A DNA stretch of 64,000 nt from Corallium rubrum (taxonomy: Eukaryota > Cnidaria > Anthozoa > Scleralcyonacea > Coralliidae), in NCBI GenBank assembly GCA_964035015.1, contig OZ036006.1, positions 5,803,041-5,867,040 of the forward strand. The letters are read 5' to 3'. A program made the position numbers and the translations under genes. The notes under the pieces were generated by a model. It made no database searches, had not been told where the DNA came from, and saw only the letters and a list, made by a program, of their open reading frames with translations. Positions 1-24,247 of this stretch are shown here, one piece after another. Numbering within the stretch: the first letter of the stretch is position 1; each line of letters starts with the position of its first letter.

Positions 1-11851
<11,851 letters not shown>

Positions 11852-12109
11852 GTAAGTACACTATACACCAAATCGTAGTTTCATTTCGGCCCACGTGCAA
11901 ATTAGTTTCCTATTCAATTTGGTCCCCTATGCAAATTACATCGTGTCTATTAAAGCATAACGGGAAGATAACATAGGCTGGGACTGTTTTTTCATGTTTG
12001 AGTTCATTATTTTTAGACACCACGTTTAGGATTATTGTCAAGGATAATCGATAAGCAAATTTTATCCTTATAGAATACCTAAACATTAAAAAGTTTCTGA
12101 AATCAGAAA

Positions 12110-12403
12110 TGTTATGTTTACTACGGCTGCTTCAGCCTCATGTTATAAATGAACTACGTTCTATCCCGACTCAGTTTGTATGCGCAGTCGAAACTCCGAT
12201 TTCGTCTATACTGCCGCCTGGCAGCCCCAGCTCTAATTCCAATGGCATTCTAGGTGTACGGCCGAAAACTACCTGGTATGCGACAATTGCAGCGATTCCT
12301 GCTGGCTTGTAAGCGAATACAACTGAATCTAACCCCAAGTCCCAATCGCTTCCATGTTTTGCTGAAAATGCCGCTAGCATATCTTGCAGAGTTCTATATT
12401 CTG
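12110..12403 (-). pseudogene. Gypsy-type retrotransposon integrase fragment
   Basis: Read on the minus strand: RTLQDMLAAFSAKHGSDWD, VVFAYKP, YQVVFGRTPRMPLELELGLP. This matches the end of the Ty3/Gypsy integrase core (NRTL..ML..F, HG.DWD, FAY, VFGR.PRLPLEL). The catalytic part and the rest of pol are missing, so it is a fragment. Confidence 0.75.
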
Positions 12404-12424
12404 TCGCTCTACCTCATGAACTTT

Positions 12425-12920
12425 TTAAGGCGCCGTTTCGCCGCTCTCGATTAAGCGCCGCACCTTCGAAAAAGATGAATCAGCAATAAAACACAAACCG
12501 ATACGCTAACATATCAACACATCTTTAATACATCACTGGAGTTTTTCGCCGGTCAAGGTCGCAAGGTACTTCGATCGCAGCTGTCCATCCTAAAAAAGCC
12601 GGACACAAATCCCTTTGAAGTGTCTGATTCTGATGTCGAAGATGCCTCTGATCCACATCTATGGATAGGCGACGATGAAGAAGGCGATGACCAGGACGTT
12701 GACGTTCTTTTTTGAATTTATTGTGCTATTGGGTATTATGAAAATTATTGGGTTAAATTTATTGGGTTTTTCTATGGATATTAAAGTTGTGTTATGAGCA
12801 TTTTGTCAACTTTTTTAATAAGCGCCGCTCTCGATTAAGCGCCGCTCTCCATTAAGCGCCGCACCAAAAGATTGCAAATTTTAATAAGCGCCGCGGCGCT
12901 AAATCGAACATTTACGGTAT
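12425..12920 (+). mobile_element. pogo/Tigger-like DNA transposon remnant
   Basis: An open segment at 12540-12716 ends in an acidic tail (FEVSDSDVEDAS, GDDEEGDDQDVDVLF, stop), typical of DDE/pogo-type transposase ends. It is followed by GCGCCGC-rich repeats and a terminal motif ending GCTAAATCGAACATTTACGG before TA. Similar GCGCCG motifs flank the 5' side (12428-12465). The catalytic domain is not visible. Confidence 0.55.
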
Positions 12921-13125
12921 GTGCCTCCCTATAGGGTATGATTTTCGAGCTCCGGGGTCTGGGATGGAGTTTTGTTTATTTCAGAAACGCTTCATGGTTT
13001 GGCGTACTCCATCGAGTTATGGATGCACGCGGGAAGTTTGGAGAGCACGAAAAGAGCGTAAGAGTTTTACCGGCATTGTGTAAACGGGGTCTAAGTCTTT
13101 AATTCTTGAATTTTCGTTTTTTTAG

Positions 13126-13183
13126 ATTTAGACGAGTTAGAGAACGCATTCTTTCCCATTTACCACGTTAAGCCTGCATTAAG
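13126..13183 (+). CDS. Possible linker exon downstream of the EGF array
   Basis: A 58-nt open segment sits between a strong acceptor (CGTTTTTTTAG) and donor GTAAAA. In phase 1, as expected after exon 15, it reads LDELENAFFPIYHVKPAL; both other frames have stops. It would leave the message in phase 2. No family is recognised. It may be the first exon after the EGF repeats, or chance. Confidence 0.35.
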
Positions 13184-13260
13184 GTAAAATTGTACATTTG
13201 AAACAACGATAGGATAATGTTTGCTTGTAAATTACACTGTTGCCATAGAAAATAGCTTGG

Positions 13261-13401
13261 AATTATTCAGGTAATTACGTTGGAAAAGGAAAAGTCAATT
13301 CCCACTGCCAAGTCCAACCAGCTACACGGGAAAACACATCCTATGTGTCAGCTCTGTCACTGATGTCGGTTTCGTTTGGAGAAATGTATAGCGATGTTTG
13401 A
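13261..13401 (+). CDS. Possible terminal exon (unassigned open segment)
   Basis: Open segment starting NYSGNYVGKG and ending FGEMYSDV then TGA. It is close downstream of the possible linker exon and has a tail-like composition, with tyrosines in SYVSAL and MYSDV. No AG acceptor gives the phase needed to follow 13126-13183, so the linkage is unproven. It could be the cytoplasmic tail of the EGF gene or a chance ORF. Confidence 0.25.
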   Translation, partial: NYSGNYVGKGKVNSHCQVQPATRENTSYVSALSLMSVSFGEMYSDV

Positions 13402-13545
13402 TAGCATTATTATGACAATGGTTAACTTTAGTATCTTTTTTAATTATGTGATTGTAGTTCTGTGTTCATATACAGTCAAAATAGAAATAATTTTCCTACA
13501 TCCGCTTCTATAAGCTGTTGTGTATTACTGCAGCAACTATCAAAG

Positions 13546-13966
13546 TAGACTTTCTCAAAGTCCTTTTCAATCTTTTTGACCTTTCGACATTTTTGACCCT
13601 TCGGTTCCTCGTTGAAAAGGACTTTTCCCACCTGCAGCGCGCCAAAATTCACCGGTGACGTAATTCGGGAAGTAATTATATTCAGGCTAACTTCCTATGC
13701 AAGTGCTATCTTTGGAAGTTGGAGTTAAATAGACTCTTGAAAACGTTTTAGTAGGGGTAGAACCACTTTTCATTGCATGTACAACAACCCGAAACACGCC
13801 AAAACAGGGCGATGTACATTTCAGCGATTTCCCGTCAGAATATTTAATTAGATTCAAAAACCTGCAAGCGAAACAAGTCCGCCTCTTTCTTCCCGCTTTT
13901 CTGCTCTCTCGCCTTTCCGCTCGCCCGAAGAAACTAGCGCTAAGAGGCGGACTTGGAGCAAGTCTA
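13546..13966. mobile_element. 421-bp MITE with 9-bp target-site duplication
   Basis: Ends TAGACTTTCTCAAAGTCC and GGACTTGGAGCAAGTCTA are imperfect inverted repeats. Both sides are flanked by CTATCAAAG (13537-13545 and 13967-13975). A 9-bp duplication is typical of Mutator-like elements. A relative with its own 9-bp duplication is at 55663. Confidence 0.85.
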
Positions 13967-14296
13967 CTATCAAAGATGTGTTCGGTGCTAGTGGCTACAG
14001 AAGTACAGAACAATTATTTACAGGAGTGTTTTTTTGTATTTTGACTGTAATATATTATTCTTGTTTAGTATTTTATTATTGCACTAGTCACAAAGAACAG
14101 TATTTAAAAGTAATCAGCCTTTAAAATAAATCAAATAGCAAGAAAACGTTTGTCACGTTAGCCAAAATCAAAAGTCTTTTGTTGAAATTTCTGAGAAAAA
14201 TAAAATGAGTAGAAATGGATTGATTTTAAAGGGTACTGTATTGGCAATAAAAAATAAGTTTGTCTCATTTGAAAGAACTCGTCAAATGGTATAAGA

Positions 14297-14708
14297 AGAC
14301 CTTTTACAATTTTTCCGTATTTGTTTTGGTTTTGGAAATATTTCGACCAAAGAGAGCGTGCTGTCCGCCATCTTGTTGTAATATTGGGTCTAATTAACTA
14401 GGAAATTGGTGACGTCACAAGCAGGGTAAACCTGATGAAACTACTCCGTGGGTGACCAGATTTCCACGGAAGGCTTTTTAAATGTTGTGGGTCAATTTAA
14501 AATGGAAATAGTGTAACAAAAAATCGAGTTTCTAGCTCATAATGTCATAAGCTTGGCAAGATAAAAATTTCACTTTACCCTGGTTATGTCGTCACATGCA
14601 TAATTTTGCATATCGAAAATAATTCCAAGATGGCGGACAGCACGCTATCTTTAGTCAAAATATTTCCAAAATCAAAACAGATACGGGGATTTTACATATT
14701 TAGGATAT
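14297..14708. mobile_element. Foldback MITE
   Basis: Inverted arms of about 100 bp containing GCGTGCTGTCCGCCATCTTG / AAGATGGCGGACAGCACGC and GGAAATATTT / AAATATTTCC, around an AT-rich centre. Confidence 0.8.
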
Positions 14709-14943
14709 TTGTAACCTTCTGAGAAGATTTGAATATATCTTGCTTTCTTCATGGACTTTTTTGCTGTTAAAGTTCACGGAAGTGACATCTACGCAGGAAT
14801 TTGTCTGTATAAAAACCACTTTACAAATTCCCTGCGTAGACGTCACTTTCGTCAACTTTCGCAGCAAAAAAGTCCATGAAGTTGAAATTTTAGGAAGGAA
14901 GATATATTACAAATCTTTTCAGAAGCTTCCAAATATCCTAAAT
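14697..14943. mobile_element. Foldback MITE, overlapping the end of the previous one
   Basis: Inverted arms with TTTAGGATATTTG / CAAATATCCTAAA and CATGGACTTTTTTGCTG / CAGCAAAAAAGTCCATG, centre TTTGTCTGTATAAAAACC. Confidence 0.8.
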
Positions 14944-15182
14944 ATGTAAAATCCCCAACCATGATTTAGACATTTTAACAGACTTGCTTTCTGAGAAGTG
15001 GCCTGCGTGTAGACGCTTGTGAGAAGTGTATATTTTTGAACTATGTAAAATCTTTGATGTTTTTGAAATACACAAATCAAGCCAATATATGACATTCTCG
15101 ATACGCGTAATTCAAAAGTCAATATATAATGAAATGAGATAGTTTCGAAATTCAAACCCCATTCCTTCGACCTTCTCCAACG

Positions 15183-15248
15183 TTGACCGCAGGGCGTCGG
15201 ACTAGTGAACCGAAGGTCGCGTGTTCGAATCCAGCGGTGGTCAAACAA
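15183..15248 (+). repeat. tRNA-like SINE fragment
   Basis: Contains GGGCGTCGGACTAGTGAACC, then B-box GTGTTCGAATCC and the pairing ends GACCGC / GCGGTGGTC. The D arm is reduced, so it is a degenerate tRNA-derived head. Confidence 0.5.
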
Positions 15249-15840
15249 CTTTTCTGTTTGCCCGGTATGGCTTCGTTCACTCGGAGAACAACCTTTATCA
15301 TTATTAATTACCCGAGTATCAATTTCCACATCATATATTTATTATTTTTAAGAACAATTCAAGATCAAAATGTTTACTTATAATATATACAATTCAAAGT
15401 TGGTGTACTCATTCCTATAATCTCTATAAGTCAAATTCAAAATAGTTATTTCTAATCTACATAATTCAAAGTTAATTTTAAGTAATCGAGTAAAATGCCC
15501 AATATTACTTATAATATACCCAATTCTCTCCCGGCATTACCGCCTTATTATATATACAGAACTCGCGATGAAGCTCTCGGCAACGCCCTCCGTGGCTCAG
15601 TGGGGTTCAATTCCTGCCGGAAGGCCTGTGTAGTTGCATTTTTCGCAACTGGTCCCGGTTTGGTCTTAAAATGTATATATTCTGCACTCGAATTTTCCTT
15701 CACCCAAAATCCTTAGAACATGCTATGTAATCGAGTGAAATGCCCAATATTACTTGTAATAAGTCAAAGTTAGTTTAATTATTCTTAATATATATAATTT
15801 AAAGTCAAAATATTCGTAATTTTTACAATTTAAACATTAT

Positions 15841-16082
15841 TTATTCATGGTACACGCAATCTAGGAGTCCTTCGCACATTCCTAACACCTTTCCCATCTC
15901 GAATCGTAATTGCTGCACTCCCTTACTCCTGCATTTTCTGTCGTCTTCCAACAACTGATGTATTTTTTCACGTAACTTCTCAACGTGGTCTTGAATTTCT
16001 GTGAAATAAGGCACCCCAAGGTTTTCTAATTCTTTCATTTTTCTCCCAAATTCACCATCGCTCATTTCTCGCAGTTGACAAT
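15841..16082 (-). CDS. Exon 3 (terminal) of the unrecognised gene
   Basis: 242 nt, acceptor AATTCTAG, ending GAA TAA. Reads CQLREMSDGEFGRKMKELEN to LLDCVYHE. Helical and charged; aligns with the end of the 25-kb paralogue. Confidence 0.75.
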
Positions 16083-19000
16083 CTAGAATTAGAATTAGAA
16101 TAAGACATGGCTTCAGAACCTTCGAACCCTGTCTACTCTGTGCGCATGCGCGCAGTAGACACAAAAATCATCTTGCTTACCCATAATTCCTTTGAGGCTT
16201 GGAACACAGGGTACCCCAACGCTGTTCCTCTCAACATCTTTCAGACCATCGCTATACAAGTCAAATAGATCATGAACAAACTGGACATCTTTTTTGTGTT
16301 CCACCATTACCACTACTCTTGCATCAAGATTTTCGATTTCTTTCTTCAAATACTCCTTGCGCTTGAGGATAGCTTTGATGGATATATACCGCTGTCTTTT
16401 TGTAATGTTGGCGTCTGTCTCACTCACACCACTATCGCTGGAAATCTCATCTGAAATGATGAGGTTAAAAAATATGAGGTTAGTTCTAGAGTGGATGACT
16501 GCCTGAGAGTAGCCTCGTTCTCAAGCTTGAGAGTCGTGTTAGTAGTGTTGTCAATCTCGTTCCCAGAGCCCACGTTCCCCTTACCCAGCGGGCGGGAAAC
16601 GAGATGCTCTGGGATAATCCGTTCACGCCATCACAGGATTCTTGTTAGCCGGAAGAAGAGTTATGTAGAGTTATATAAAAGTAGTGTGCTGCGTAGGCAG
16701 TGTTGAAACAACAATCGAAATATGGTATAGTAGGTTAATACTGCCGAAACAGAGAACGTAAGTGGTCTAACGTTTCGAGCGAAGGCCCTTCGTCGGGGCC
16801 TTCGTTAGACCACTTACGTTCTCTGTTTCGGCAGTATTAACCTACTATACCATATTTCGATTGTTATATAGAGTTAACTGTGTTCATCAGCCAATGAAAT
16901 ATCGATGTGAAACGGATTATCCCAGAGTCTCTCGTTTCCCGGGTGGGGAACGTGGGCTCTGGGAACGAGATTGTAGTGTTGTAGTTGATCTCTCCTGTGC
17001 TTCGAGGGTTTTTCCGCCGGGTTCTGTGTTTTCTCTCCTTCCATAAAATCAACACCTAGATCTTAGCTGTGATCCGTGGTCAGAACTGTCTCGTATGGCG
17101 GCTGCCTGGCGCGCCTTTGATATTCCTCGACAAACCTACGTTGATCTGCGTTCTTCATAATTCATAATTCAGCCACTTGCTTCAAGTAAGGATGATTACT
17201 CCCCTCTTCTTTCTTTCTATTCTTTTGTATTCCATTCAATTTCTTTCTTTTCCTTTCTTTTCCGTTTCGTTCTCTTCCCTTCCCTTCCCTTCCCTTCCTT
17301 TCCCTTCCCTTATACCCTTCCCTTCCCTTCCCTTCTTTCCCTTCTCTTCCCTTCTCTTCTCTTCCCTTCCCTTCCCTTCCCTTCCCTTCCCTTCCCTTTC
17401 CTTTCCTTTCCTTTCCTTTCCTTTCCTTCCCTTCCCTTCTCTTCCCTTCCCTTTCCTTCCCTTCCCTTCTCTTCCCTTCCCTTCCCTTCCCTTTCCTTCC
17501 CTTCCCTTCCCTTCCCTTCCTTTCCTTTCATTTCCGAGATGGATGCTTTTATGCATTAGTTTCAGTCTTCCACGCTGTTTTTCAGATAGCCAAGACCGCG
17601 CTGAGACTGAAACTGACGTACAAAAGCAGCCATCTCGGCTTCACTTTTTGACACCATTTTTCTATAGCAACAGAAGTGATTGAAACCTACCTTTACTCCT
17701 CTCAACTCTTCCTTCAATTTTCCTTCCATCACTATGACAACCATCAGGCGATCTCCTTGGTTCAACCAGATGGCTGCTGACCACATTTATCCCATCGTCC
17801 AATTCTTCGCTTTTCTGAACATCTTTCAAAATATCCCCCAAATCTTGACTTACCCCATCCTTGGTTGATCCATTATTATCACCACCGTCCCTTGATATCC
17901 CCTGAGTCTCTGGGTTCCTGCCGTCCACTGTTGTACCATTCTTATCATCGCACTGGTTATCTTTCTGTCGTCCCTTCTGCCTTTGCTCTATCTTAACGTT
18001 TTTGATAATTTCTCGAAGTTCTGATATATTAAGTCCAAGAGATTCCTCTAATGCACTGATGGAAATGTTTTTCTGAAAATCATTTGTAGTTTTCGACGTC
18101 TTTGTCGTCACCATTGACTTCTTGGTATCTCTCTGTCCTCTTTTGAACCCTGATGCATTTCTGTAAACGTCTCGAGCTTGATGGCTTTTGATTAAAGATC
18201 TATCTTCAGTTCCCACTTTATCCCGAGTAATCCCTCCAGTTTCCACTTTATTCCGAGCAATCTCCCCAGTTCCCACTTTATCCCGAGCAGCCCCTCCAGT
18301 TCCCGCTTTATCCCTATCATTCCTGGCTTGGCGATCTTGTTTTATTCCGTCGTTACCACCACGTGTGAAACTCTGGGTTCTTTGTATCCTGGTGTCTTTT
18401 CCTGGAATATTTCTTGATCCCACGGGAGTTTTCCCTTGGCACGTTTTCCTGTGGTTATTCACTCCCCCCGAAATTGATTGCTTTTCTGTGGAGCTGAATG
18501 AGTATTGCCTAGAAACTCCGGGGGGAGCCTTTTTGTTGGTGGACAGTGGTGTGACACATGGTGGAGGTTTGGTGTTTGCGGTTGATTTCGTTGTCAAATT
18601 TTCTTTGGCATTTTGTTCGTTTGGATTTAATTTTGTCGTTGGTGTGTTTTCATTGGTTGCATTTGTGAACTTCTCTAAGTTGCTATTAAGGTTGATATTG
18701 ACATTGTTGTTTCTGTTGTCGTTGTTGTTGTTGCTGCTGTCGTCATCGTTGTTGTCGTTGCTACTGCTGCTGCTGTTGATCATGTTGTTGCTGTTGTTTT
18801 CGTCGTTTTTATTCTTGTCACCGTTGTCTCCTGGTTCACTTTCATCATTGTTTAAAGCATTTAATGATGGTTTCTCGTTTTCCTTATTATCTTGACCGCA
18901 ATGAGCTCCACTTAATATTTTTTCTTTATCTGTTTCACTCTCCTTGTTTAAATCCTTCTGGCTATCGTCGTCACATTGTTCTTTGCAAACTTTGGTTCCT

Positions 19001-19167
19001 GCAAGCTCGTTACCCTGTGTTTCCTTTTGTATTCTCGTTGTTCCCGCATCCTCCCTCTGTTCCATTGAAGATCTTGCTCTTCTCATTCCCTTCATGTCTT
19101 CATTGATATTTCCTCCATTTATCAACGTCGGTAATTCTCTTTTGGCTACGTCATGACCGTCAGCCAT
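15841..19167 (-). CDS. Unrecognised three-exon gene: Asn/Asp-rich region plus helical C-terminal domain (662 aa)
   Basis: Exons on the minus strand are 19167-17691, 16450-16181 and 16082-15841. Both junctions are phase 1 with GT-AG ends, and joining them gives one frame to TAA. The start is ATG at 19167 (AAAATGGCT context, MADGHDVAKREL); an upstream in-frame ATG at 19215 lies in a duplicated copy of the exon start. The N-terminal part is hydrophilic, with a long Asn/Asp/Ser tract and Gly/Arg-rich repeats (RDKVGTG). A short motif NISELREIIKNVK precedes a charged linker. The last 165 residues are predicted helical, with PCV..L near the exon 2/3 junction and MGKVLGMCEGLLDCVY at the end. No signal peptide or membrane segment is seen. 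Function unknown. The C-terminal domain recurs at 25211-25630. TTTATT just after the stop (minus-strand AATAAAT) may serve polyadenylation. Confidence 0.75.
16181..16450 (-). CDS. Exon 2 of the unrecognised gene
   Basis: 270 nt, acceptor CATTTCAG, donor GTAAGC. Reads EISSDSGVSETDANITKRQR, then a heptad-like helical stretch (KRKEYLKKEIENLDARVVV) and VGVPCVPSLKGIM. Confidence 0.75.
16740..16865. mobile_element. Foldback element, CTGACGA/GAAACG family
   Basis: Hairpin arms with CGAAATATGGTATAGTAGG, CTGCCGAAACAGAGAACGTA and GGTCTAACG, centre TTCGTCGGGGCCTTCG. Relatives are at 21984, 24058, 28633, 53364 and 61995. Confidence 0.8.
16975..17120 (+). mobile_element. 5S-SINE tail fragment
   Basis: Shares GTTGTAGTTGATCTCTCC, CGCCGGGTTCTG and AAAATCAACACCTAGATC with the tails of the 5S-derived SINEs at 2229 and 3193. 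The 5S-like head is absent. Confidence 0.65.
17215..17530 (+). repeat. (CCTTC)/(CTTTC) polypyrimidine array
   Basis: About 315 bp of CCCTTCCCTTCC units inside intron 1 of the minus-strand gene. Confidence 0.95.
17691..19167 (-). CDS. Exon 1 of the unrecognised gene
   Basis: 1477 nt from ATG to AAAG before donor GTAGGT. It holds the low-complexity region and the ELREI motif. The exon start is part of a tandem duplication of about 163 bp (19010-19122 against 19172-19293). Confidence 0.72.
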
Positions 19168-19292
19168 TTTGAATCCTTCCCTGTGTTTCCTTTTGTATTC
19201 TCGTTGTTCCCACATCCTCCCTCTGTTCCATTGAAGATCTTGCTCTTCTCATTCCCTTCATGTCTTCGTTGATATTTCCTCCATTTATCAAC

Positions 19293-20030
<738 letters not shown>

Positions 20031-20336
20031 TGTTGTTGTTCGTTGTGTTCTTGTACGTTTAAGTTGTGTTTTTTTAAACGCTGTATCTTCGTACTATTTC
20101 GTCTTACGTACCTTCTTGTTTGTGGAGGATTCTTTTGTCATCGTTGCTGTCCTGGTTAACGTTTGTGCTTTGTATTGTAAGTGTATAGTTCGTTTATCTT
20201 TCCGTCTTGCTTTACGTTGATTTGTCGAAGTAGTAACTGTTCTTGTGCTGTTAAGTTTGTTCTTGTGTTAGTTGATTATTATTTTGACGAACATCTATTC
20301 GTCCGTCTACCCACCCAACAATCCATTTATCGAACC

Positions 20337-20680
20337 ATTCATTCATTCATTCATTCATTCATTCATTCATTCATTCATTCATTCATTCATTCATTCATTC
20401 ATTCATTCGTTTCATTTCGTTTCGTTTCGTTTCGTTTCGTTTCGTTTCGTTTCGTTTCGTTTCGTTTCGTTTCGTTTCGTTTCGTTTCGTTTCGTTTCGT
20501 TTCGTTTCGTTTCGTTTCGTTTCGTTTCGTTTCGTTTCGTTTCGTTCGTTCGTCCGTCCGTCCCTCCCATCCCATCCCATCCCATCCCATCCCATCCCAT
20601 CCCATCCCATCCCATCCCATCCCATCCCATCCCATCCCATCCCATCCCATCCCATCCATCCATCCATTTACCTATCTAGC
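20337..20680 (+). repeat. (ATTC)n, (GTTTC)n, (CCCAT)n compound array
   Basis: ATTC units at 20337-20408, GTTTC units at 20409-20545, CCCAT units at 20562-20657, then CCAT units. Open in several frames but not coding. Confidence 0.97.
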
Positions 20681-21009
20681 CATCCATCCACTCATCCACT
20701 CCTCGCGGCTGCTGAATGGTATATCCTAACTAATTGAACGGTGCAGCCCAGTATATTCTTACTAAAAATGCTTACCATTTTTTCTCATCTTCTTTCTGAT
20801 TCGTGGGAACAATCTTGCTTTTCTCCTCATTCTCGTCACGTTTTCGTTGACCTAACAACAATCTTCTTAACATCTTTATCAACTTTCTTAAAATTTTATG
20901 CAGAAAGTCTCTGTCTTTTTCCTGAAACGAAATAACCATTATTTATTTTAGACATTGAAGCATGTATTTTGGGTGAATAGAACAAAACCTAGAACAATTT
21001 ACCAGGATA

Positions 21010-21420
21010 TATTAACACTTTGAGGCCTGGCGTTAGCCAGAATAAAATACTAAAGACTCGTCTTCAGGCTTCAAAGTGTTAAAGAGATAGGTTTTAACAC
21101 TTTGAGGCCTGGACCTCTCCCTGTGCTGAATAAAATCGTCTGGCGTTAGCCAGAATAAAATACTAAAGACTCGTCGTCAGGCTTCAAAGTGTTAAAGAGA
21201 TAAGTTTTAACACTTTGAGGCCTGGACCTCTCCCTGTGCTGAATAAAATCGTCTGGCGTCAGCCAGAATAAAATACTAAAGACTCGTTGTCAGGCTTCAA
21301 AGTGTTAAAGAGATAGGTTTTAACACTTTGAGGCCTGGACCTCTCCCTGTGCTGAATAAAATCGTCTGGCGTTAGCCAGAATAAAATACTAAAGACTCGT
21401 TGTCAGGCTTCAACGCGTTA
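21010..21420 (+). repeat. Tandem MITE array, about 117-bp unit, four copies
   Basis: Each unit runs from TTTTAACACTTTGAGGCC through AATCGTCTGGCGTTAGCCAG to GGCTTCAAAGTGTTAAA, so its own ends are inverted repeats. Single relatives with the GTCTGGC.TTAGCCAGA.TAAAATACT core occur at 24360-24470, 29895-30110 and 59970-60065. Confidence 0.85.
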
Positions 21421-21983
21421 ATATCGGTAAAATGTCAGTTACTTCATGTCTTGTACATACAAATGCACTCCTTACCTCGTGAGCCTAATTTCAAGTGTTT
21501 GTACATTGATTAGCTTTACATCGTGTTAGACTTTAAGCCTGCCTCACATTTTCACACGAGCTTCAGAATTTTCTCGGGGTGTTACCAAAGCTTTTGAAGA
21601 TAAGCTTGCTTTCTATCTATCTATCAGCTGCTAGACCTAACGCCCAATAGGTGTGGTCAAGATCTGATGAGATCATTGTTGAGTCTTGTGGAGAGACAAT
21701 TGTTGCCAACGCCCAATCTACTGAGTCTGTGTACACCTTCTGTTGGTTGGTTAATCAACGTCCAACGTCTTTGATATCATTAATAATTTCATACGCATTG
21801 TTATTGTGGGACAACATTATCTTTTTACTTTGTCTAACTTCAGAGGCCTTCAGACAATTGTTGACAACGCCCAATCTACTGCGTCTGTGTACAGCACATA
21901 ACTGCACAACATCCAAGCGTCTTTGATATTTACATCAACCATTCCATACACATTGTTGTTGTGGGACAACTTTATCTTTTTAC

Positions 21984-22131
21984 AACAATCGAAATATAGT
22001 AAGGTTAGATATACTGCCGAAACAGAGAACGTAGGAGTCTAACATTTCGAGCGAATGTCCGATACGTTAGACTCCTACGTTCTCTTTTTCGGCAGTTTAT
22101 CTAACCTTACTATATATTTCGATTGTTGTTT
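21984..22131. mobile_element. Foldback element, CTGACGA/GAAACG family
   Basis: Arms ACAATCGAAATATAGTAAGG and CCTTACTATATATTTCGATTG with CTGCCGAAACAGAGAACGTA between; the centre is degraded (GAGCGAATGTCCGATACG). Confidence 0.8.
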
Positions 22132-22332
22132 CTACACTGCCTACGCAGCACACTACTTTTATTACACTATTTATCTTTTTACTCTGTCTAACTCCAGACA
22201 ATTGTTGGCAACACCCAATCTCCTGCGTCTGTGTACAACGTCTGTTGATCATCACAGTTGAACAACGCCCAATCGTTTTCACTATATGCTCTAAACCTTT
22301 CACACGCATTGCTGTTGTGTGTCAACTTTATC

Positions 22333-22370
<38 letters not shown>

Positions 22371-22879
22371 GAGGACAATCTATTGTAAATGTGTTAGGGC
22401 GTTAACTTGATATGATATTTTTGGATTCACAGAACGACTTTAAGTGTTTTGTTTTGTTGTCATGTTCGAAAGGCCTTAACATAAAACAGAATAAACCTGT
22501 TCTGTGTGATGATTAATTTTGTAACAAACTTTTCTCGTTTTCTTTGGAATCACAAGATAAAGTCTTAATCCTGCAGATAGTCTATTGGACTAGACTCTCG
22601 AATTTTTGGCTAAAAGATAGCTCCTGTGATTTCTCAAGAATATTTTTGTTATACGGTATAGAATAATATATATATTTGTTAATTATAAGACGTTATTATC
22701 GCAAAGCTATACCAGTCAAATTAGTGTATTTACAAGTTAATTTCACGTGTGGTTGGTTATATTTGGAGAAATATTATGAAATATTGTTGATAAAACCATG
22801 TACATATTTTAGCACGTAGCCAAACTACTTCTTCTACCAAAAAGGAAGAAATACAAATTTGTCAAACTCTAAAACGGTT

Positions 22880-23235
22880 ATCAACAGGCGTGAACAATGT
22901 TGTGCTGCTCGCCGTCAACACGTTGTTCACTTGTTGTTCGAACAACTTGTTCACGGATAAATCAACAGTCCAGAACAAGTTGTTCCAATAGCGCATTTTT
23001 ATAGTCAACAACGTTGTTCACACATGATACTTGTGATATTACAACAATGGTGAACATGGTTGATGTATCAACACGTTCTTCGGTTGTTACAACATGCGTG
23101 AACAACGGTTGTTGTTTATCAAGCTGTAACAATTTGTTGAAACAATGATGAACAATGTTCATTTATCAATGTTGTTCACATATGTCAACAAGTTGTTACA
23201 GCATTGTTCAAGCAACAATGCTGTAACAACTTGCG
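22880..23235. repeat. GTTGTT/AACAAC-rich short-palindrome region
   Basis: Many alternating GAACAACTTGTTC, GTGAACAA and TTGTTCAC motifs in both orientations. Probably a degenerate foldback element; exact ends are not resolved. Confidence 0.5.
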
Positions 23236-24057
23236 AGATTTTTACGCTTCGTACTGAAATTATTAAACATGAGTTGTTTTACCAATATGTATCTCGTTTC
23301 GACTATCATTTCGCGTCCACTGAATACCAACAAACCCAGCTGGTGTATAAGCATTTGATAACGGGTTAAACGATGAAGTAATTCTTATTTCTATATTTGT
23401 CCCGTTACGCCTTCAAAGTTTTTAGCGGCTTCATTACACACAAGTTATTTCATTTCTCTTGTAGTTAAGTCACACATCCATTGCCAAAAATATCCTTTTG
23501 CGTCGTCAATTATCAATTTCAAATAGTAACGGTTGGTTAAGTGAGGCTCTCTTCCGAAACAACACCTGTATTTTACTAAGCACATCACTTCTCTGGTTTG
23601 CACTTTGATAATATATCGCCATTGCATCGCACGAATGGTTTTAAACAAAACAAAAATGCTTATAATGTTAGCAAAGTATTTTAATTTCAGCTTGAAGTTG
23701 TCAAAGTTTTACGACAGCTTCTAGAGCAAAAACAACGAAAACTTAAAGTTCATAAATGGTCACACTCAGTAACGTTAGAACTAAATTCGCATATAAGATA
23801 CCTTAATTCGTATAGGTAATTTAAACTTTTATATACCGTGTAACTACGAATGGGGGAAGCTATTTGTGTTATTTCAAATGTCTACAAATATAACGTTCAT
23901 TTGATATATAGCTACATAGCTTTTGATAACGGAGTATAGTTGTTTTAAAAAAGGAGCTAGATCCAGAATTTTTGGTTTGAGAAAGAGAGGCTCAACCGTA
24001 CCCCACCAGAAATACGAATGGTGTAATAAAAGTAGCGTGCTGCGTAGGCAGTGTAGA

Positions 24058-24247
24058 AACAACAATCGAAATATAGTAAGGTTAGATATACTGCCGAAAC
24101 AGAGAACGTATAGGAGTCTAACGTTTCGAGCGAAGGTCCTTCGTCAGAGAGAAATGAGGGAAACGTTTCTCTCTGACGAAAGGCCTTCGCTCGAAACGTT
24201 AGACTCCTACGTTCTCTGTTTCGGCAGTATATCTAACCTTACTATAT
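24058..24247. mobile_element. Foldback element, CTGACGA/GAAACG family
   Basis: Arms ATATAGTAAGGTTAGATATA and its complement, with AACAGAGAACGTA and GAAACGTTAGACTCCTACG. The loop holds GAGAGAAATGAGGGAAACG. Confidence 0.85.

Noticed and set aside
23445..23648. 67-codon minus-strand ORF (YYLKLIIDDAKGYFWQW), vaguely cystatin-like
   Set aside because: No QxVxG motif, no signal peptide, no supporting exons; the resemblance is too weak to call.
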